Source of the DNA: Sulfurimicrobium lacus
GTDB taxonomy: Bacteria; Pseudomonadota; Gammaproteobacteria; Burkholderiales; Sulfuricellaceae
Assembly: GCF_011764585.1 (NCBI RefSeq)
Contig: NZ_AP022853.1
Span: 3,691,501-3,755,500 of the forward strand
Direction of reading: 5' to 3'
DNA: 64,000 nucleotides
The notes under the pieces are model-generated. The model was not told where the DNA came from. It searched no databases and saw nothing but the letters and a program-made list of their open reading frames with translations. This document shows, piece after piece, positions 10,999 to 20,254 of this stretch. How positions within the stretch are numbered: the first letter of the stretch is position 1; every line of letters starts with the position of its first letter. The translations under genes were made by a program, and so were the position numbers.

Positions 10999-11003
10999 TG
11001 ATG

Positions 11004-11072
11004 GTGAGGAGTGAGGGGTGAGGGGTGAGGGGTAAAATCCCCTCTACGCGCCACACTCCTCACCCCTGTCTC
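11004..11072. repeat. GAGGGGTGAGG-type repeat, pgk-pyk junction
   Basis: Three tandem GTGAGGG units (about 11004-11033) face a complementary copy at 11055-11067 with one mismatch. It fills the entire spacer between pgk and pyk and lies directly upstream of the pyk start codon. Confidence 0.7.
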
Positions 11073-11073
11073 C

Positions 11074-12258
11074 TTACTTGTTGGCAGCGCGCTGTTCGAG
11101 GATTTCTACTGCGGGGAGCTTCTTGCCTTCGAGGAATTCGAGGAATGCGCCGCCGGCGGTAGAAATGTAGGACACCTTGTCATAGATGTCGTATTTCTGG
11201 ATGGCTGCGATGGTGTCGCCGCCACCGGCCAGGGTGAATGCCTTGGTTTCGGCGATCGCCATGGCAATGGCCTTGGTGCCCGCGCCGAACTGGTCGAACT
11301 CGAACACGCCGACCGGGCCGTTCCACACCACGGTACCGGCCTTCATGATGATGTCGACCAGCTCCTGAGCGGACTTGGGACCGATATCGAAAATCATGTC
11401 GTCATCGGCCACGTCACCGGCGTCTTTCAGTACGGCGGGTTCGTTGGCGTCGAATTTCTTGCCGCACACCACGTCGACCGCGATGGGGATGGTGGCGTTG
11501 CGGGCGGTCATTTTCTTCATCAATGCCTGGGCGGTAGGGACCAGGTCGTCTTCGCACAGGGATTTGCCGACGTTCTTGCCGGTCGCTTTGAGGAAGGTGT
11601 TGGCGATACCGCCCCCGACCACCATCTGGTCCACTTTCTCGGACAGCGCTTCGAGCACGGTCAGCTTGGTGGACACCTTGGAACCACCGACGATGGCCAC
11701 CATCGGGCGTGCCGGGCTGAGCAGCGCCTTGGTCAGGGCGTCCAGTTCTTCCGTCAGCAGAATGCCGGCGCAAGCAACAGGCGCAAACTTGGCTACGCCG
11801 TGGGTGGAGCCTTCGGCGCGGTGAGCGGTACCGAACGCATCCATCACGAACACGTCGCACAGCTTGGCGTATTTTTGCGTGGTTTCGTCCACGCTCTTCT
11901 TCTCGCCCTTGTTGAAGCGCACGTTCTCCAGCAGCACCAGTTCGCCATCGGCCACTTCAAAACCGCCGTCCACCCAGTCCTTGATCAGGCGTACCGGCTT
12001 GCCGAGCTTCTTGGCCAGATCGTCTGCCACCGGCTTGAGGGAGTTCTCTTCGGAATATTCGCCTTCGGTGGGGCGCCCGAGGTGGGACATCACCATGACC
12101 TTGGCGCCAGCCTTGAGGCAATGCTCAAAAGTCTTCATGGACGCCGAAATACGGGCATCCGAAGTCACTTTTCCGTCCTTGACGGGCACGTTGAGGTCGG
12201 AACGGATCAGGACACGCTTGCCCTTGAGGTCAAGATCGGTAACACGAATTACGGACAT
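11074..12258 (-). CDS. pgk: Phosphoglycerate kinase
   Basis: A 394-residue kinase interconverting 1,3-bisphosphoglycerate and 3-phosphoglycerate. Family signature [16 protein letters not shown] at residues 14-29, [21 protein letters not shown], and C-terminal nucleotide loops [18 protein letters not shown] and [13 protein letters not shown] lies 7 bases before the ATG. It sits between gap and pyk on the same strand and can work in either glycolysis or the Calvin cycle. Confidence 0.97.
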   Translation of the reverse strand: MSVIRVTDLDLKGKRVLIRSDLNVPVKDGKVTSDARISASMKTFEHCLKAGAKVMVMSHLGRPTEGEYSEENSLKPVADDLAKKLGKPVRLIKDWVDGGFEVADGELVLLENVRFNKGEKKSVDETTQKYAKLCDVFVMDAFGTAHRAEGSTHGVAKFAPVACAGILLTEELDALTKALLSPARPMVAIVGGSKVSTKLTVLEALSEKVDQMVVGGGIANTFLKATGKNVGKSLCEDDLVPTAQALMKKMTARNATIPIAVDVVCGKKFDANEPAVLKDAGDVADDDMIFDIGPKSAQELVDIIMKAGTVVWNGPVGVFEFDQFGAGTKAIAMAIAETKAFTLAGGGDTIAAIQKYDIYDKVSYISTAGGAFLEFLEGKKLPAVEILEQRAANK

Positions 12259-12283
12259 GTTTAGCTCCTGTGGAAATGTAAGA

Positions 12284-12313
12284 TGTAAGGCATAGGTTGG
12301 CCCATGCCTTACA
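12284..12313. repeat. Short perfect hairpin upstream of pgk
   Basis: TGTAAGGCAT (12284-12293) and ATGCCTTACA (12304-12313) pair perfectly over 10 bases with a 10-base loop. No T-tract follows. It lies in the pgk leader between the gap stop codon and the pgk ribosome-binding site. Confidence 0.55.
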
Positions 12314-12328
12314 GCTCACGCTGTTGAG

Positions 12329-12383
12329 CGATCAACTTTCAGCCGTCTGCGATCAGCTTTTTGCTGACGGCTGACGGCTGATT
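12329..12383. repeat. GCTGACGGCTGA-type repeat, gap-pgk junction
   Basis: Units of GCTGACGGCTGACGGCTGAT on the right face imperfect complementary TCAGCCGTC and GATCAGC units on the left. It is the second copy of the family seen at 5161-5223, just downstream of the gap stop codon. Confidence 0.6.
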
Positions 12384-12389
12384 GCTAAC

Positions 12390-13400
<1,011 letters not shown>

Positions 13401-13426
13401 TTAAAAGTAGAAAAACGAAAATCTTC

Positions 13427-13476
13427 GCCACAGAGAACACAGAGGTTTTCTCTGTGACCTCCGTGCCCTCCGTGGC
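13427..13476. repeat. CCACGGAGG-type inverted repeat, tkt-gap junction
   Basis: Arms of 19 bases (13427-13445 and 13458-13476) pair with four mismatches around a 12-base loop. One arm reads GCCACGGAGGGCACGGAGG on the minus strand. It resembles the hairpin at 1102-1156 and fills the spacer between tkt and gap. Confidence 0.65.
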
Positions 13477-13485
13477 TAATGGGTT

Positions 13486-15471
13486 TTACAGAACACCTTT
13501 GACCGTGTTGACCACGTTTTCGACCGTGAAGCCGAAGTGCTTGAACAGTTCAGGAGCAGGAGCGGATTCGCCGAAGCTGTGCATGCCCACCACCGCGCCG
13601 TCGCCGCCGACATATTTGTACCAGCCGTCGGTAATGCCGGCCTCAACAGCCACGCGCTTCACGCCCTTGGGCAGCACGCTGTCCTTGTAGGCCTGATCCT
13701 GACGGTCGAAGACATTGGTGGACGGCATGGAAACCACGCGCGTCGCCACGCCCTGCTCGTCCAGCACTTTCTTGGCGTCCATGGCCAGTTGCACTTCGGA
13801 ACCGGTAGCGATCAGCACCACTTTCGGGTTGGCCGCATCGGCCAGCACATAACCGCCCTTGGAAATGCTGGCGATGGTGGCGTCGTCGCGTTTCTGGAAG
13901 TTGAGGTTCTGGCGGCTGAAAATCAGGCAGCTCGGGCCGGTTTTCTTTTCCACGCCAGCCACCCAGGACACGGCGGATTCGACCGTATCGCACGGACGCC
14001 ACACGTCCATGTTGGGGATCATGCGCAGGGTTGCGATCTGTTCCACCGGCTGGTGGGTCGGGCCGTCTTCGCCCAGACCGATGGAGTCGTGGGTGAACAC
14101 ATAAAGCACGCGCTGCTTCATCAGGGCCGACATGCGCAGGGCGTTGCGGGCATATTCCGAGAACATCAGGAAGGTGCCGCCGAACGGCAGGATACCGCCG
14201 TGCAGTGCCATGCCGTTCATGATGTGCGACATGCCGAACTCGCGCACGCCGTAGCTGATGTAGTTGCCGGGCTTTTTGCCGTGCACGTGGTGGCAGCCTG
14301 TCCAGTTGGTCAGGTTGGAACCGGTCAGGTCGGCGGAACCGCCGACGAATTCGGGCAACGCCGGAGCCAGGCCGTTGATGCAGTTCTGCGAAGCCTTGCG
14401 GGTAGCGATGGTTTCCGCTTTCTCGTTGGTGGCCTTGATGAAGCCGGCGGCGTGCTTTTTCCACTCTGCGGACAGATCACCCGCCATGCGGCGCTTGAAC
14501 TCGGCGGCTTCCTTGGGGAACGCAGCGGCGTATTCGGCGAACTTGTTGTTCCACAGAGACTCGAGTCCCTCGCCCTTGGTGCGGCAATCCCAGCCTTCGT
14601 ACACGTCCTTGGGAATTTCGAAAGGACCGTGGTTCCAGCCCAGGTTGGCGCGGGTGGCGGCGATTTCAGCATCGCCCAGGGCGGCGCCGTGCACGTCGTG
14701 GGTGCCTTCCTTGTTGGGGGAGCCCTTGCCGATCACGGTCTTGCAGCAGATCAGGGAAGGCTTGTCGGTCACTGCCTTGGCAGCCGCCACGGCAGCCTCG
14801 ATGGCGGCCGGGTTGTGGCCGTCCACGCCCGGAACCACGTGCCAGCCATAGGCTTCGAAACGCTTGGCGGTGTCATCGGTGTACCAGCCCTCGATGTGGC
14901 CGTCGATGGAGATGCCGTTGTCGTCCCAGAAAGCGGTCAGCTTGCCCAGGCCCCAGGTGCCGGCCAGCGCGCAGGCTTCGTGGGAGATGCCTTCCATCAT
15001 GCAGCCGTCGCCGAGGAACACGTAAGTGTTGTGGTTGACGATTTCATGGCCGGGCTTGTTGAACTCGGCAGCCAGCAGCTTTTCCGCCATTGCCATGCCC
15101 ACGGCGTTGGTGATGCCCTGACCGAGTGGGCCGGTGGTGGTTTCCACGCCGGGGGTGTAGCCGTATTCGGGGTGACCCGGGGTCCTGGAGTGCATCTTGC
15201 GGAACTTCTTCAGCTCTTCGATCGGCAGGTCGTAGCCGGTCAGGTGCAGCAGGGAGTAGATCAGCATCGAGCCGTGGCCGTTGGACAGCACGAAACGATC
15301 GCGGTCGAACCATTTCGGGTTGGCGGGATTGTGGCGCAGGTTGTGGTTCCACACCACTTCGGCGATTTCCGCCATGCCCATCGGCGCGCCGGGGTGGCCG
15401 GAGTTGGCTGCCTGCACCGCATCCATGGAAAGAACGCGGATAGCGTTGGCGAGTTCTTTACGAGTTGCCAT
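13486..15471 (-). CDS. tkt: Transketolase
   Basis: A 661-residue TPP enzyme moving ketol units between sugar phosphates. It starts with [32 protein letters not shown] and contains the TPP-site segment [16 protein letters not shown]. The catalytic glutamate lies in the region of [14 protein letters not shown], followed by [16 protein letters not shown]. Full length. A GAGG site lies 10 bases before the ATG. It is first gene of the tkt-gap-pgk-pyk-fba run, preceded by a 282-base leader. A second, sugar-cluster transketolase-like gene is at 59057-61000. Confidence 0.97.
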   Translation of the reverse strand: MATRKELANAIRVLSMDAVQAANSGHPGAPMGMAEIAEVVWNHNLRHNPANPKWFDRDRFVLSNGHGSMLIYSLLHLTGYDLPIEELKKFRKMHSRTPGHPEYGYTPGVETTTGPLGQGITNAVGMAMAEKLLAAEFNKPGHEIVNHNTYVFLGDGCMMEGISHEACALAGTWGLGKLTAFWDDNGISIDGHIEGWYTDDTAKRFEAYGWHVVPGVDGHNPAAIEAAVAAAKAVTDKPSLICCKTVIGKGSPNKEGTHDVHGAALGDAEIAATRANLGWNHGPFEIPKDVYEGWDCRTKGEGLESLWNNKFAEYAAAFPKEAAEFKRRMAGDLSAEWKKHAAGFIKATNEKAETIATRKASQNCINGLAPALPEFVGGSADLTGSNLTNWTGCHHVHGKKPGNYISYGVREFGMSHIMNGMALHGGILPFGGTFLMFSEYARNALRMSALMKQRVLYVFTHDSIGLGEDGPTHQPVEQIATLRMIPNMDVWRPCDTVESAVSWVAGVEKKTGPSCLIFSRQNLNFQKRDDATIASISKGGYVLADAANPKVVLIATGSEVQLAMDAKKVLDEQGVATRVVSMPSTNVFDRQDQAYKDSVLPKGVKRVAVEAGITDGWYKYVGGDGAVVGMHSFGESAPAPELFKHFGFTVENVVNTVKGVL

Positions 15472-15753
15472 AAGTTTGATCCCTCAAGAGTATAAATTCT
15501 TATTTGTTTTTACCGGGTGCCGTGACACCCGAAGCGCAAAACCACTATTGTGCGATGGTCTTTTCGCAAAAAAATTAGTGAAAGGTTTTGATTATTACTC
15601 ACGCGCAATTTTTGGGCAAGTACGCACGACGCCTCGCGTCGAACCCTTTGACCGCGCCGAAACAGGCACTTAGGCCAATTTCTAGACCTGCAAGTCCTGA
15701 AGGAGTACCCCAAAAGGGGGCTTAAAATTATTTTATGCGCGCGAAATAAATGC
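15472..15753. other. 282-base gap upstream of tkt
   Basis: No open frame with coding character was found here. It holds a 6-base-arm hairpin (CGGGTG at 15514-15519 and CACCCG at 15526-15531), a small CCCC-AAAA-GGGG stem near 15708-15719 just beyond the 15754 gene end, and an AT-rich patch near 15577-15615 where the tkt promoter is expected. No promoter elements stand out enough to call, and no LysR-type (CbbR) site could be established by eye. Confidence 0.4.
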
Positions 15754-16536
15754 TTATTTGGCCGCCATGACCCACGCCCGCCAGGCCTGGAACAAATCCG
15801 CGTTACGCGCCGCCACCACCGAACGCTGCCACACGTCGTCGCTCCAGAAATCATCCTGGACCAGCGTGCTCAGGACGCCGCCCGCTTCCTGCAGAATCAG
15901 CGAACCGGCGGCATAGTCCCACAACTTTTGCCCGCCATGCAGATAGACATCGAAGCGTCCCGCCGCGGTATAGCACCAGTCCAGGGTGCTGGCGCCGAAG
16001 TTGCGCTGCGAGCTGTAAGGCGGCGCGCTGGCAAGCTGCTGCGCCAGCTTCGATGAAATGCGTTTGAAATCGACGCCGGCCATGCAGTGGCACAGGTCGG
16101 GAATATATTCCTTGATCGGCAACTGGATGCCGTTGAGGAAAGCGCCGTTGCCCTCCATGGCATAGAACATCTCGTCGGCCACCGGGTCATACACCACGCC
16201 GAGCACGCTGCGCCCGTGCCGCATCAGGGCGACCGACACGGCGAAATAGGGCAGGCCGTTGACGAAATTGGAGGTGCCGTCGATGGGATCGATGCACCAC
16301 AGCCCGGCATCTCCAGCCTGCCACAATTCCTTTTGCAGCTCGAAGGGCATTTCTTCGCCCAGCACCGGGTGGTCGGCGATTTTCACCAACGCAGCCACCA
16401 GGGCATTCTGCGAGGCGATATCCGCTTCCGTGAACATGCTGCCGTCGCTCTTGCGCTGGCGTGCCACTTTCAGGTAGCGCGGCATGATTTCGACCTGGGC
16501 GACGGTTTTGACGACTTCGATGACTGAGTTGAGCAT
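15754..16536 (-). CDS. Inositol monophosphatase family phosphatase
   Basis: A 260-residue Mg2+-dependent, Li+-sensitive type phosphatase. The metal-binding signatures are clear: LGEEMP (first Glu, near 70), WCIDPIDGTSNFVNG (near 81-95) and LWDYAAGSLILQEAGG (near 205-220). Members dephosphorylate inositol phosphate, histidinol phosphate, fructose-1,6-bisphosphate or PAP, and sequence alone does not choose among them. Being next to Calvin-type carbon genes makes a sugar-bisphosphate or histidinol-phosphate role possible. Separate transcription from tkt is likely because of the 282-base gap. Confidence 0.88.
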   Translation of the reverse strand: MLNSVIEVVKTVAQVEIMPRYLKVARQRKSDGSMFTEADIASQNALVAALVKIADHPVLGEEMPFELQKELWQAGDAGLWCIDPIDGTSNFVNGLPYFAVSVALMRHGRSVLGVVYDPVADEMFYAMEGNGAFLNGIQLPIKEYIPDLCHCMAGVDFKRISSKLAQQLASAPPYSSQRNFGASTLDWCYTAAGRFDVYLHGGQKLWDYAAGSLILQEAGGVLSTLVQDDFWSDDVWQRSVVAARNADLFQAWRAWVMAAK

Positions 16537-16545
16537 TTGTTTTGA

Positions 16546-16634
16546 GCTTTCAGCTATCAGCTTTCAGCGGTCAGCCATTGTGCGCGGCAAAGCCGCGCGG
16601 TTTTGCTGATAGCTGAAAGCTGACGGCTGACAGC
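16546..16634. repeat. GCTGACGGCTGA-type palindrome with nested hairpin
   Basis: AGCTTTCAGCTATCAGC-type units at the left face their complements at the right (GCTGATAGCTGAAAGCTGA). Between them lies a separate hairpin, GCGCGGC-AAA-GCCGCGC. This is the third and longest copy of the family in the window and fills the spacer between the thioredoxin-family gene and the phosphatase gene. Confidence 0.75.
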
Positions 16635-17188
16635 TATTCCCTCCATTTGATCGAGCAGCCCATGCTCGGAATCTGCTCCGCCGGCCCCTGGCCGGTCTTG
16701 GCCACTTGCACCATGGACTCGAACAGGTCGCGGCGGACATCGGCCGGGGCGGCTTCCTTGCGCGACGCATCGAGCCGTCCGCGGTACTGCAGCTCCAGCC
16801 TGGTGTTGAAGCCGAAAAAGTCCGGCGTGCATACCGCGCCATAGGCCTTCGCCACCTCCTGCGTTTCGTCCAGCAGGTAGGGGAATGGGTAGGCGAATTC
16901 GGCAGCCACCTTCTTCATGTTGTCGAAAGAATCCTCGGCATATTCGGTCGGATCGTTGGACATGATGGCCACGCTGCCGATGCCTTGGATTTTAAGTTCC
17001 GCGCAGTCCCGCACCAGACGGTCGCGCACCGCCTTGACATAAGGACAGTGGTTGCAGATGAACATCACCAGCAAACCGTTCGGTCCGCGCACATCGGACA
17101 GGCTGTAGCGCTTGCCATCCACGCCCGGCAAGTCGAAATCCAGCGCGTTCCAGCCAAAATCGCACACTGGCGTTTGCAAACTGACCAT
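16634..17188 (-). CDS. Thioredoxin-like / AhpC-TSA family protein
   Basis: A 184-residue protein with a thioredoxin fold and no signal peptide, so cytoplasmic. The redox motif is CNHCP (CxxC, near residues 45-48) after a beta strand LLVMFI, followed by VKAVRDRL. The FxYLLDETQEVAKAYGAVCTPDFF segment carries the cis-proline region. This subgroup of redoxins is common and mostly uncharacterised; a peroxidase or disulfide reductase role is possible. GAGG lies 6 bases before the ATG. It is divergent from rsmE. Confidence 0.8.
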   Translation of the reverse strand: MVSLQTPVCDFGWNALDFDLPGVDGKRYSLSDVRGPNGLLVMFICNHCPYVKAVRDRLVRDCAELKIQGIGSVAIMSNDPTEYAEDSFDNMKKVAAEFAYPFPYLLDETQEVAKAYGAVCTPDFFGFNTRLELQYRGRLDASRKEAAPADVRRDLFESMVQVAKTGQGPAEQIPSMGCSIKWRE

Positions 17189-17240
17189 TAGTACCTCTAC
17201 TGAAAATACAAAACCGGCTTGAAGTATAACGCCCGTTTCT

Positions 17241-17268
17241 TTGCCAACGCCAGCGCAAGCGTTATAGT
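17241..17268 (+). promoter_or_regulatory. Probable sigma-70 promoter for rsmE
   Basis: TTGCCA (17241-17246) and TATAGT (17263-17268) are separated by 16 bases. The expected transcription start, about 17275, is within two bases of the rsmE ATG at 17277, so the message would be nearly leaderless. No ribosome-binding site is visible in front of this ATG. Confidence 0.5.
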
Positions 17269-17276
17269 TTCAACCC

Positions 17277-18008
17277 ATGACCATTTCACGTTTTTATCAC
17301 CCCTCCCTGCCCCCTCACGCCCGACTCGTGGAACTCCCTCCCGAATCCGCCCACCACGCAGCCAAGGTGCTGCGCCTGCAAGCCGGCGACGCGATCGTCC
17401 TGTTCGACGGCACGGGGGGAGAGTATCCGGCCCTTATCGAACAGATCGGCAAACAGCGCGTAACGGTGGAAATCGGGACGTGGCGCGAGCGGGAATGCGA
17501 ATCGCCGCTCGACGTCACCTTGGTGCAGGCGCTTTCCAGCGGCGACAAAATGGATTTCACCCTGCAGAAGGCCGTGGAGCTCGGCATTACCGCCATCCAG
17601 CCGATTGCCAGCGAGCGCAGCGTCGTCAAGCTGAGCGGGGAACGGGCGGAAAAGCGCGTGCGGCACTGGCAGCAGATCGTCGTCTCCGCCTGCGAACAGT
17701 GCGGCCGCAACCGCGTTCCCCAAGTCGCGCCCATCCTGTCGCTGAACGATTGGCTGGGCCAAGCGGCAAAGCCGGGGGTGCGCCTGACCCTGGCGCCTGA
17801 CGCGCCGGCCAGCCTGCGCGAGCTGCCGCGACCGAGCGCGCCCGTCACCCTGCTCATCGGCCCGGAAGGCGGTTTTGCGCCGAGCGAAATCAAAGCCGCC
17901 GCGAGCTGCGGTTTTGCCCCGGTGCGCCTGGGGCCGCGCGTGCTGCGCACCGAGACCGCCGCGCTGGCTGCCTTGGCCGCAATGCAGGCAGTGTGGGGAG
18001 ATTTTTGA
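17277..18008 (+). CDS. rsmE: 16S rRNA (uracil-1498-N3)-methyltransferase RsmE
   Basis: A 243-residue SPOUT-class methyltransferase acting on U1498 of 16S rRNA. It has the N-terminal PUA-like part with HHAAKVLRLQAGD, then TLVQALSSGDKMDFTLQKAVELGITAIQP, ISERS-type segment (IASERSVVK), and the knot motifs LLIGPEGGFAPSEI and LGPRVLRTETAALAAL. Full length for the family. Transcribed away from the thioredoxin-family gene and upstream of argA with a 57-base gap. Confidence 0.95.
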   Translation: MTISRFYHPSLPPHARLVELPPESAHHAAKVLRLQAGDAIVLFDGTGGEYPALIEQIGKQRVTVEIGTWRERECESPLDVTLVQALSSGDKMDFTLQKAVELGITAIQPIASERSVVKLSGERAEKRVRHWQQIVVSACEQCGRNRVPQVAPILSLNDWLGQAAKPGVRLTLAPDAPASLRELPRPSAPVTLLIGPEGGFAPSEIKAAASCGFAPVRLGPRVLRTETAALAALAAMQAVWGDF

Positions 18009-18065
18009 AACATCCGGGTTAATTCCTTTTACAATTCAAAAATCAAAACAAAATAAATCAAAGCC

Positions 18066-19415
18066 ATGCCCAGCAAGCTCAAAGCGGATTTCGTCAAACC
18101 CGAAATATTCGTCGACGTGTTCGTGCAGTGGTTCCGCACCGCCACGCCATTTATCCACAAGTTCCGCGGCAAGACTTTCGTCATCGCCTTCGGCGGTGAA
18201 GTGGTGAGCGAAGAGCAGTTCGTCACCCTGGCGCAAGACCTCAACCTGCTCAACAGCCTGGGCGTGCGCCTGGTGCTGGTGCACGGCGCGCGGCCACAGA
18301 TCGAGGAAGAACTGACCGAACGCGGCGCCTCGATCCGCTACGTCAACGGCCTGCGCGTCACCGACGTCGACGCGCTGAAATGCGTCAAGGAAGCCGCCGG
18401 CACAGTGCGCGTGGAAATCGAAGCCCTGCTCTCCCTGGGCATGGCCAATTCCCCCATGGCCGGCGCCGACATCCGCGTGGCCAGCGGCAACTTCGTCACC
18501 GCCAAACCCATGGGCGTGCGCAACGGCGTGGATCTCCAGCACACCGGCGAAGTGCGCAAGATCGACGTGGAGGGCATCAGGCGCCGCCTCGACCAGGGCG
18601 ACATCGTGCTGCTCTCGCCGCTGGGCTACTCGCCCACCGGGGAAATCTTCAACCTGTCGCTGGAAGACGTCGCCACCCGCGCGGCCATTGATCTCGACGC
18701 CGACAAGCTGGTGTTCCTCATGAACACCGCGGGCGTCACCGACGAAGGCGGCGAGCTGCTGCACAGCCTGACCACCCAGGACGCGGAAGCCATTTTGGCG
18801 CGGCCGCACGGTTTGCCCGAAGACATCGACTATTTCCTGCCCTGCGCCATTCGTGCCTGCCGCAACGGGGTGGCGCGCGTGCACCTGATCAGCCGCCACG
18901 TGGACGGCGCCCTGCTGCAGGAATTCTTCACCCACGAAGGCATCGGCACCATGCTCGCCGAGGACACGCTGGAAACCCTGCGCCCCGCCACCATCAACGA
19001 CGTGGGCGGCCTGCTGGCGCTGATCGAGCCGCTGGAAGCGGAAGGCACGCTGGTGCGGCGCTCGCGCGAACTGCTGGAGATGGAAATCGAGCGCTTCACC
19101 GTGCTGGAATACGACGGTCTGATCATCGGATGCGCCGCGCTCTACCCCTTTCCCGAGGAACAGTCAGCCGAACTGGCCTGCATGGCGGTGAACAGGGACT
19201 ACCGCGGCGCGGGACGGGGAGAGGCGCTGCTGGAATACATGCAGGTTCAAGCCCTGGAAAAAGGCTTCCGCCAGTTATTCGTGCTCACCACGCGCACCGC
19301 CCACTGGTTCGTCGAACGCGGCTTCATCGAAGCCGGCGTGCAAGCGCTGCCCAAGGCGAAGCAGGGTTTATATAACTACCAGCGCCGTTCCAAAGTATTC
19401 GTCAAAACGCTATGA
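18066..19415 (+). CDS. argA: N-acetylglutamate synthase ArgA
   Basis: A 449-residue enzyme for the first step of arginine synthesis. The N-terminal amino-acid-kinase domain (about 1-285) includes FVIAFGGEVV and LVLVHGARPQIEEEL and provides arginine binding. The C-terminal GNAT domain (about 300-449) has LACMAVNRDYRGAGRGEALLEYM as acetyl-CoA loop and HWFVERGF. The AT-rich leader has no obvious ribosome-binding site. Its TGA overlaps the next gene's ATG (ATGA), so argA leads a three-gene operon. Confidence 0.96.
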   Translation: MPSKLKADFVKPEIFVDVFVQWFRTATPFIHKFRGKTFVIAFGGEVVSEEQFVTLAQDLNLLNSLGVRLVLVHGARPQIEEELTERGASIRYVNGLRVTDVDALKCVKEAAGTVRVEIEALLSLGMANSPMAGADIRVASGNFVTAKPMGVRNGVDLQHTGEVRKIDVEGIRRRLDQGDIVLLSPLGYSPTGEIFNLSLEDVATRAAIDLDADKLVFLMNTAGVTDEGGELLHSLTTQDAEAILARPHGLPEDIDYFLPCAIRACRNGVARVHLISRHVDGALLQEFFTHEGIGTMLAEDTLETLRPATINDVGGLLALIEPLEAEGTLVRRSRELLEMEIERFTVLEYDGLIIGCAALYPFPEEQSAELACMAVNRDYRGAGRGEALLEYMQVQALEKGFRQLFVLTTRTAHWFVERGFIEAGVQALPKAKQGLYNYQRRSKVFVKTL

Positions 19416-20254
19416 AACGCCTTTTCACCCTGCTCGTCGGGCTGCTGCTCGCGACAATATCCTGCCACGTCCCCGCGGCCGGACAACAAACGCTCTCGGT
19501 GGGGCTGTTTCCCAATCTCAGCGCGCGCCAGCTAGTGGAAACCTACCAGCCGCTGCGGGAATTTCTCGAACTGCGACTCGGACGCCCGGTCATGCTTTAT
19601 ACCGCGCCCGATTTCAAGGGCTTTGTCAGCCGCACGCAAAGCGGCGAATACGACGTCATCGTCACCGCGCCGCATTTCGCCCGTCTGGCGCAAATCGACG
19701 CGGGTTATCAGCCCCTGTTCGCCTACCGCAGCGACATCACAGCAGCCCTCGTGGTTCCAGCCGGCAGCCGGATCGGCAGCTTTGCGCAGCTACGCGGGGC
19801 AAAAATCATTGCGCCCGGCCATCTCGCCCTCGTCACCATGCTGGGCCAGAAGCTGTTGCACGACCACGGCCTCGACGCTGGTCGCGACTACGCCCTGCAG
19901 GAAACCGCCACGCACGGCAACGTCGCCCTGGCTGTGCTGCGCGGAGAAGCCCAGGCCGGCATCATCGGCGTCCTGCCCCTGAAACAGCTGGCGGAGAACA
20001 CTACGCGCCAGCTCCGTATACTGTCGCTCTCGCCCGCCGTCCCGTCGCAGATGTTGCTCGCTCATCCCGCTCTGGCGGCGAACCAAATCCAGCAGATCAA
20101 GGAAGCGCTGCTGCAATTCGAGCAAAGCCCGGCCGGGCAAAAATTTTTCCAGTCCAGCGGCTTGGCCGGCCTCAAGCCGGTCAGCGCAGCCGACCTCAAA
20201 CAACTCGATCCGTATGCGAAAGAAGTGAAGCGCCTGCTGGACCAGCCGAATTAA
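19412..20254 (+). CDS. PhnD-like periplasmic substrate-binding protein
   Basis: A 280-residue protein with a signal peptide (KRLFTLLVGLLLATISCHVPAAG, cleavage near 23) and a type II periplasmic binding fold of the phosphate/phosphonate/phosphite family: LSVGLFPNLSARQLVETYQPLREFLELRLGRPV, YDVIVTAPHFARL, and HGNVALAVLRGEAQAGIIG. No ABC permease or ATPase is adjacent. Instead it starts inside the argA stop codon and ends one base before a membrane GGDEF/EAL gene. It is therefore likely a ligand sensor for that protein rather than a transporter part; that is inference. Confidence 0.83.
   Translation: MKRLFTLLVGLLLATISCHVPAAGQQTLSVGLFPNLSARQLVETYQPLREFLELRLGRPVMLYTAPDFKGFVSRTQSGEYDVIVTAPHFARLAQIDAGYQPLFAYRSDITAALVVPAGSRIGSFAQLRGAKIIAPGHLALVTMLGQKLLHDHGLDAGRDYALQETATHGNVALAVLRGEAQAGIIGVLPLKQLAENTTRQLRILSLSPAVPSQMLLAHPALAANQIQQIKEALLQFEQSPAGQKFFQSSGLAGLKPVSAADLKQLDPYAKEVKRLLDQPN

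Noticed and set aside
13537-15495. Long open + strand frame opposite tkt (about 650 codons); similar ones opposite purH (5229-6818), pyk (9577-11001), fba and gap
   Set aside because: They lie wholly over strongly supported genes, have His/Gly/Val-rich mirror composition typical of high-GC antisense frames, and match no protein family.
19412-20254. Phosphonate ABC transporter component
   Set aside because: No permease or ATPase gene is adjacent; the partner is a GGDEF/EAL protein.
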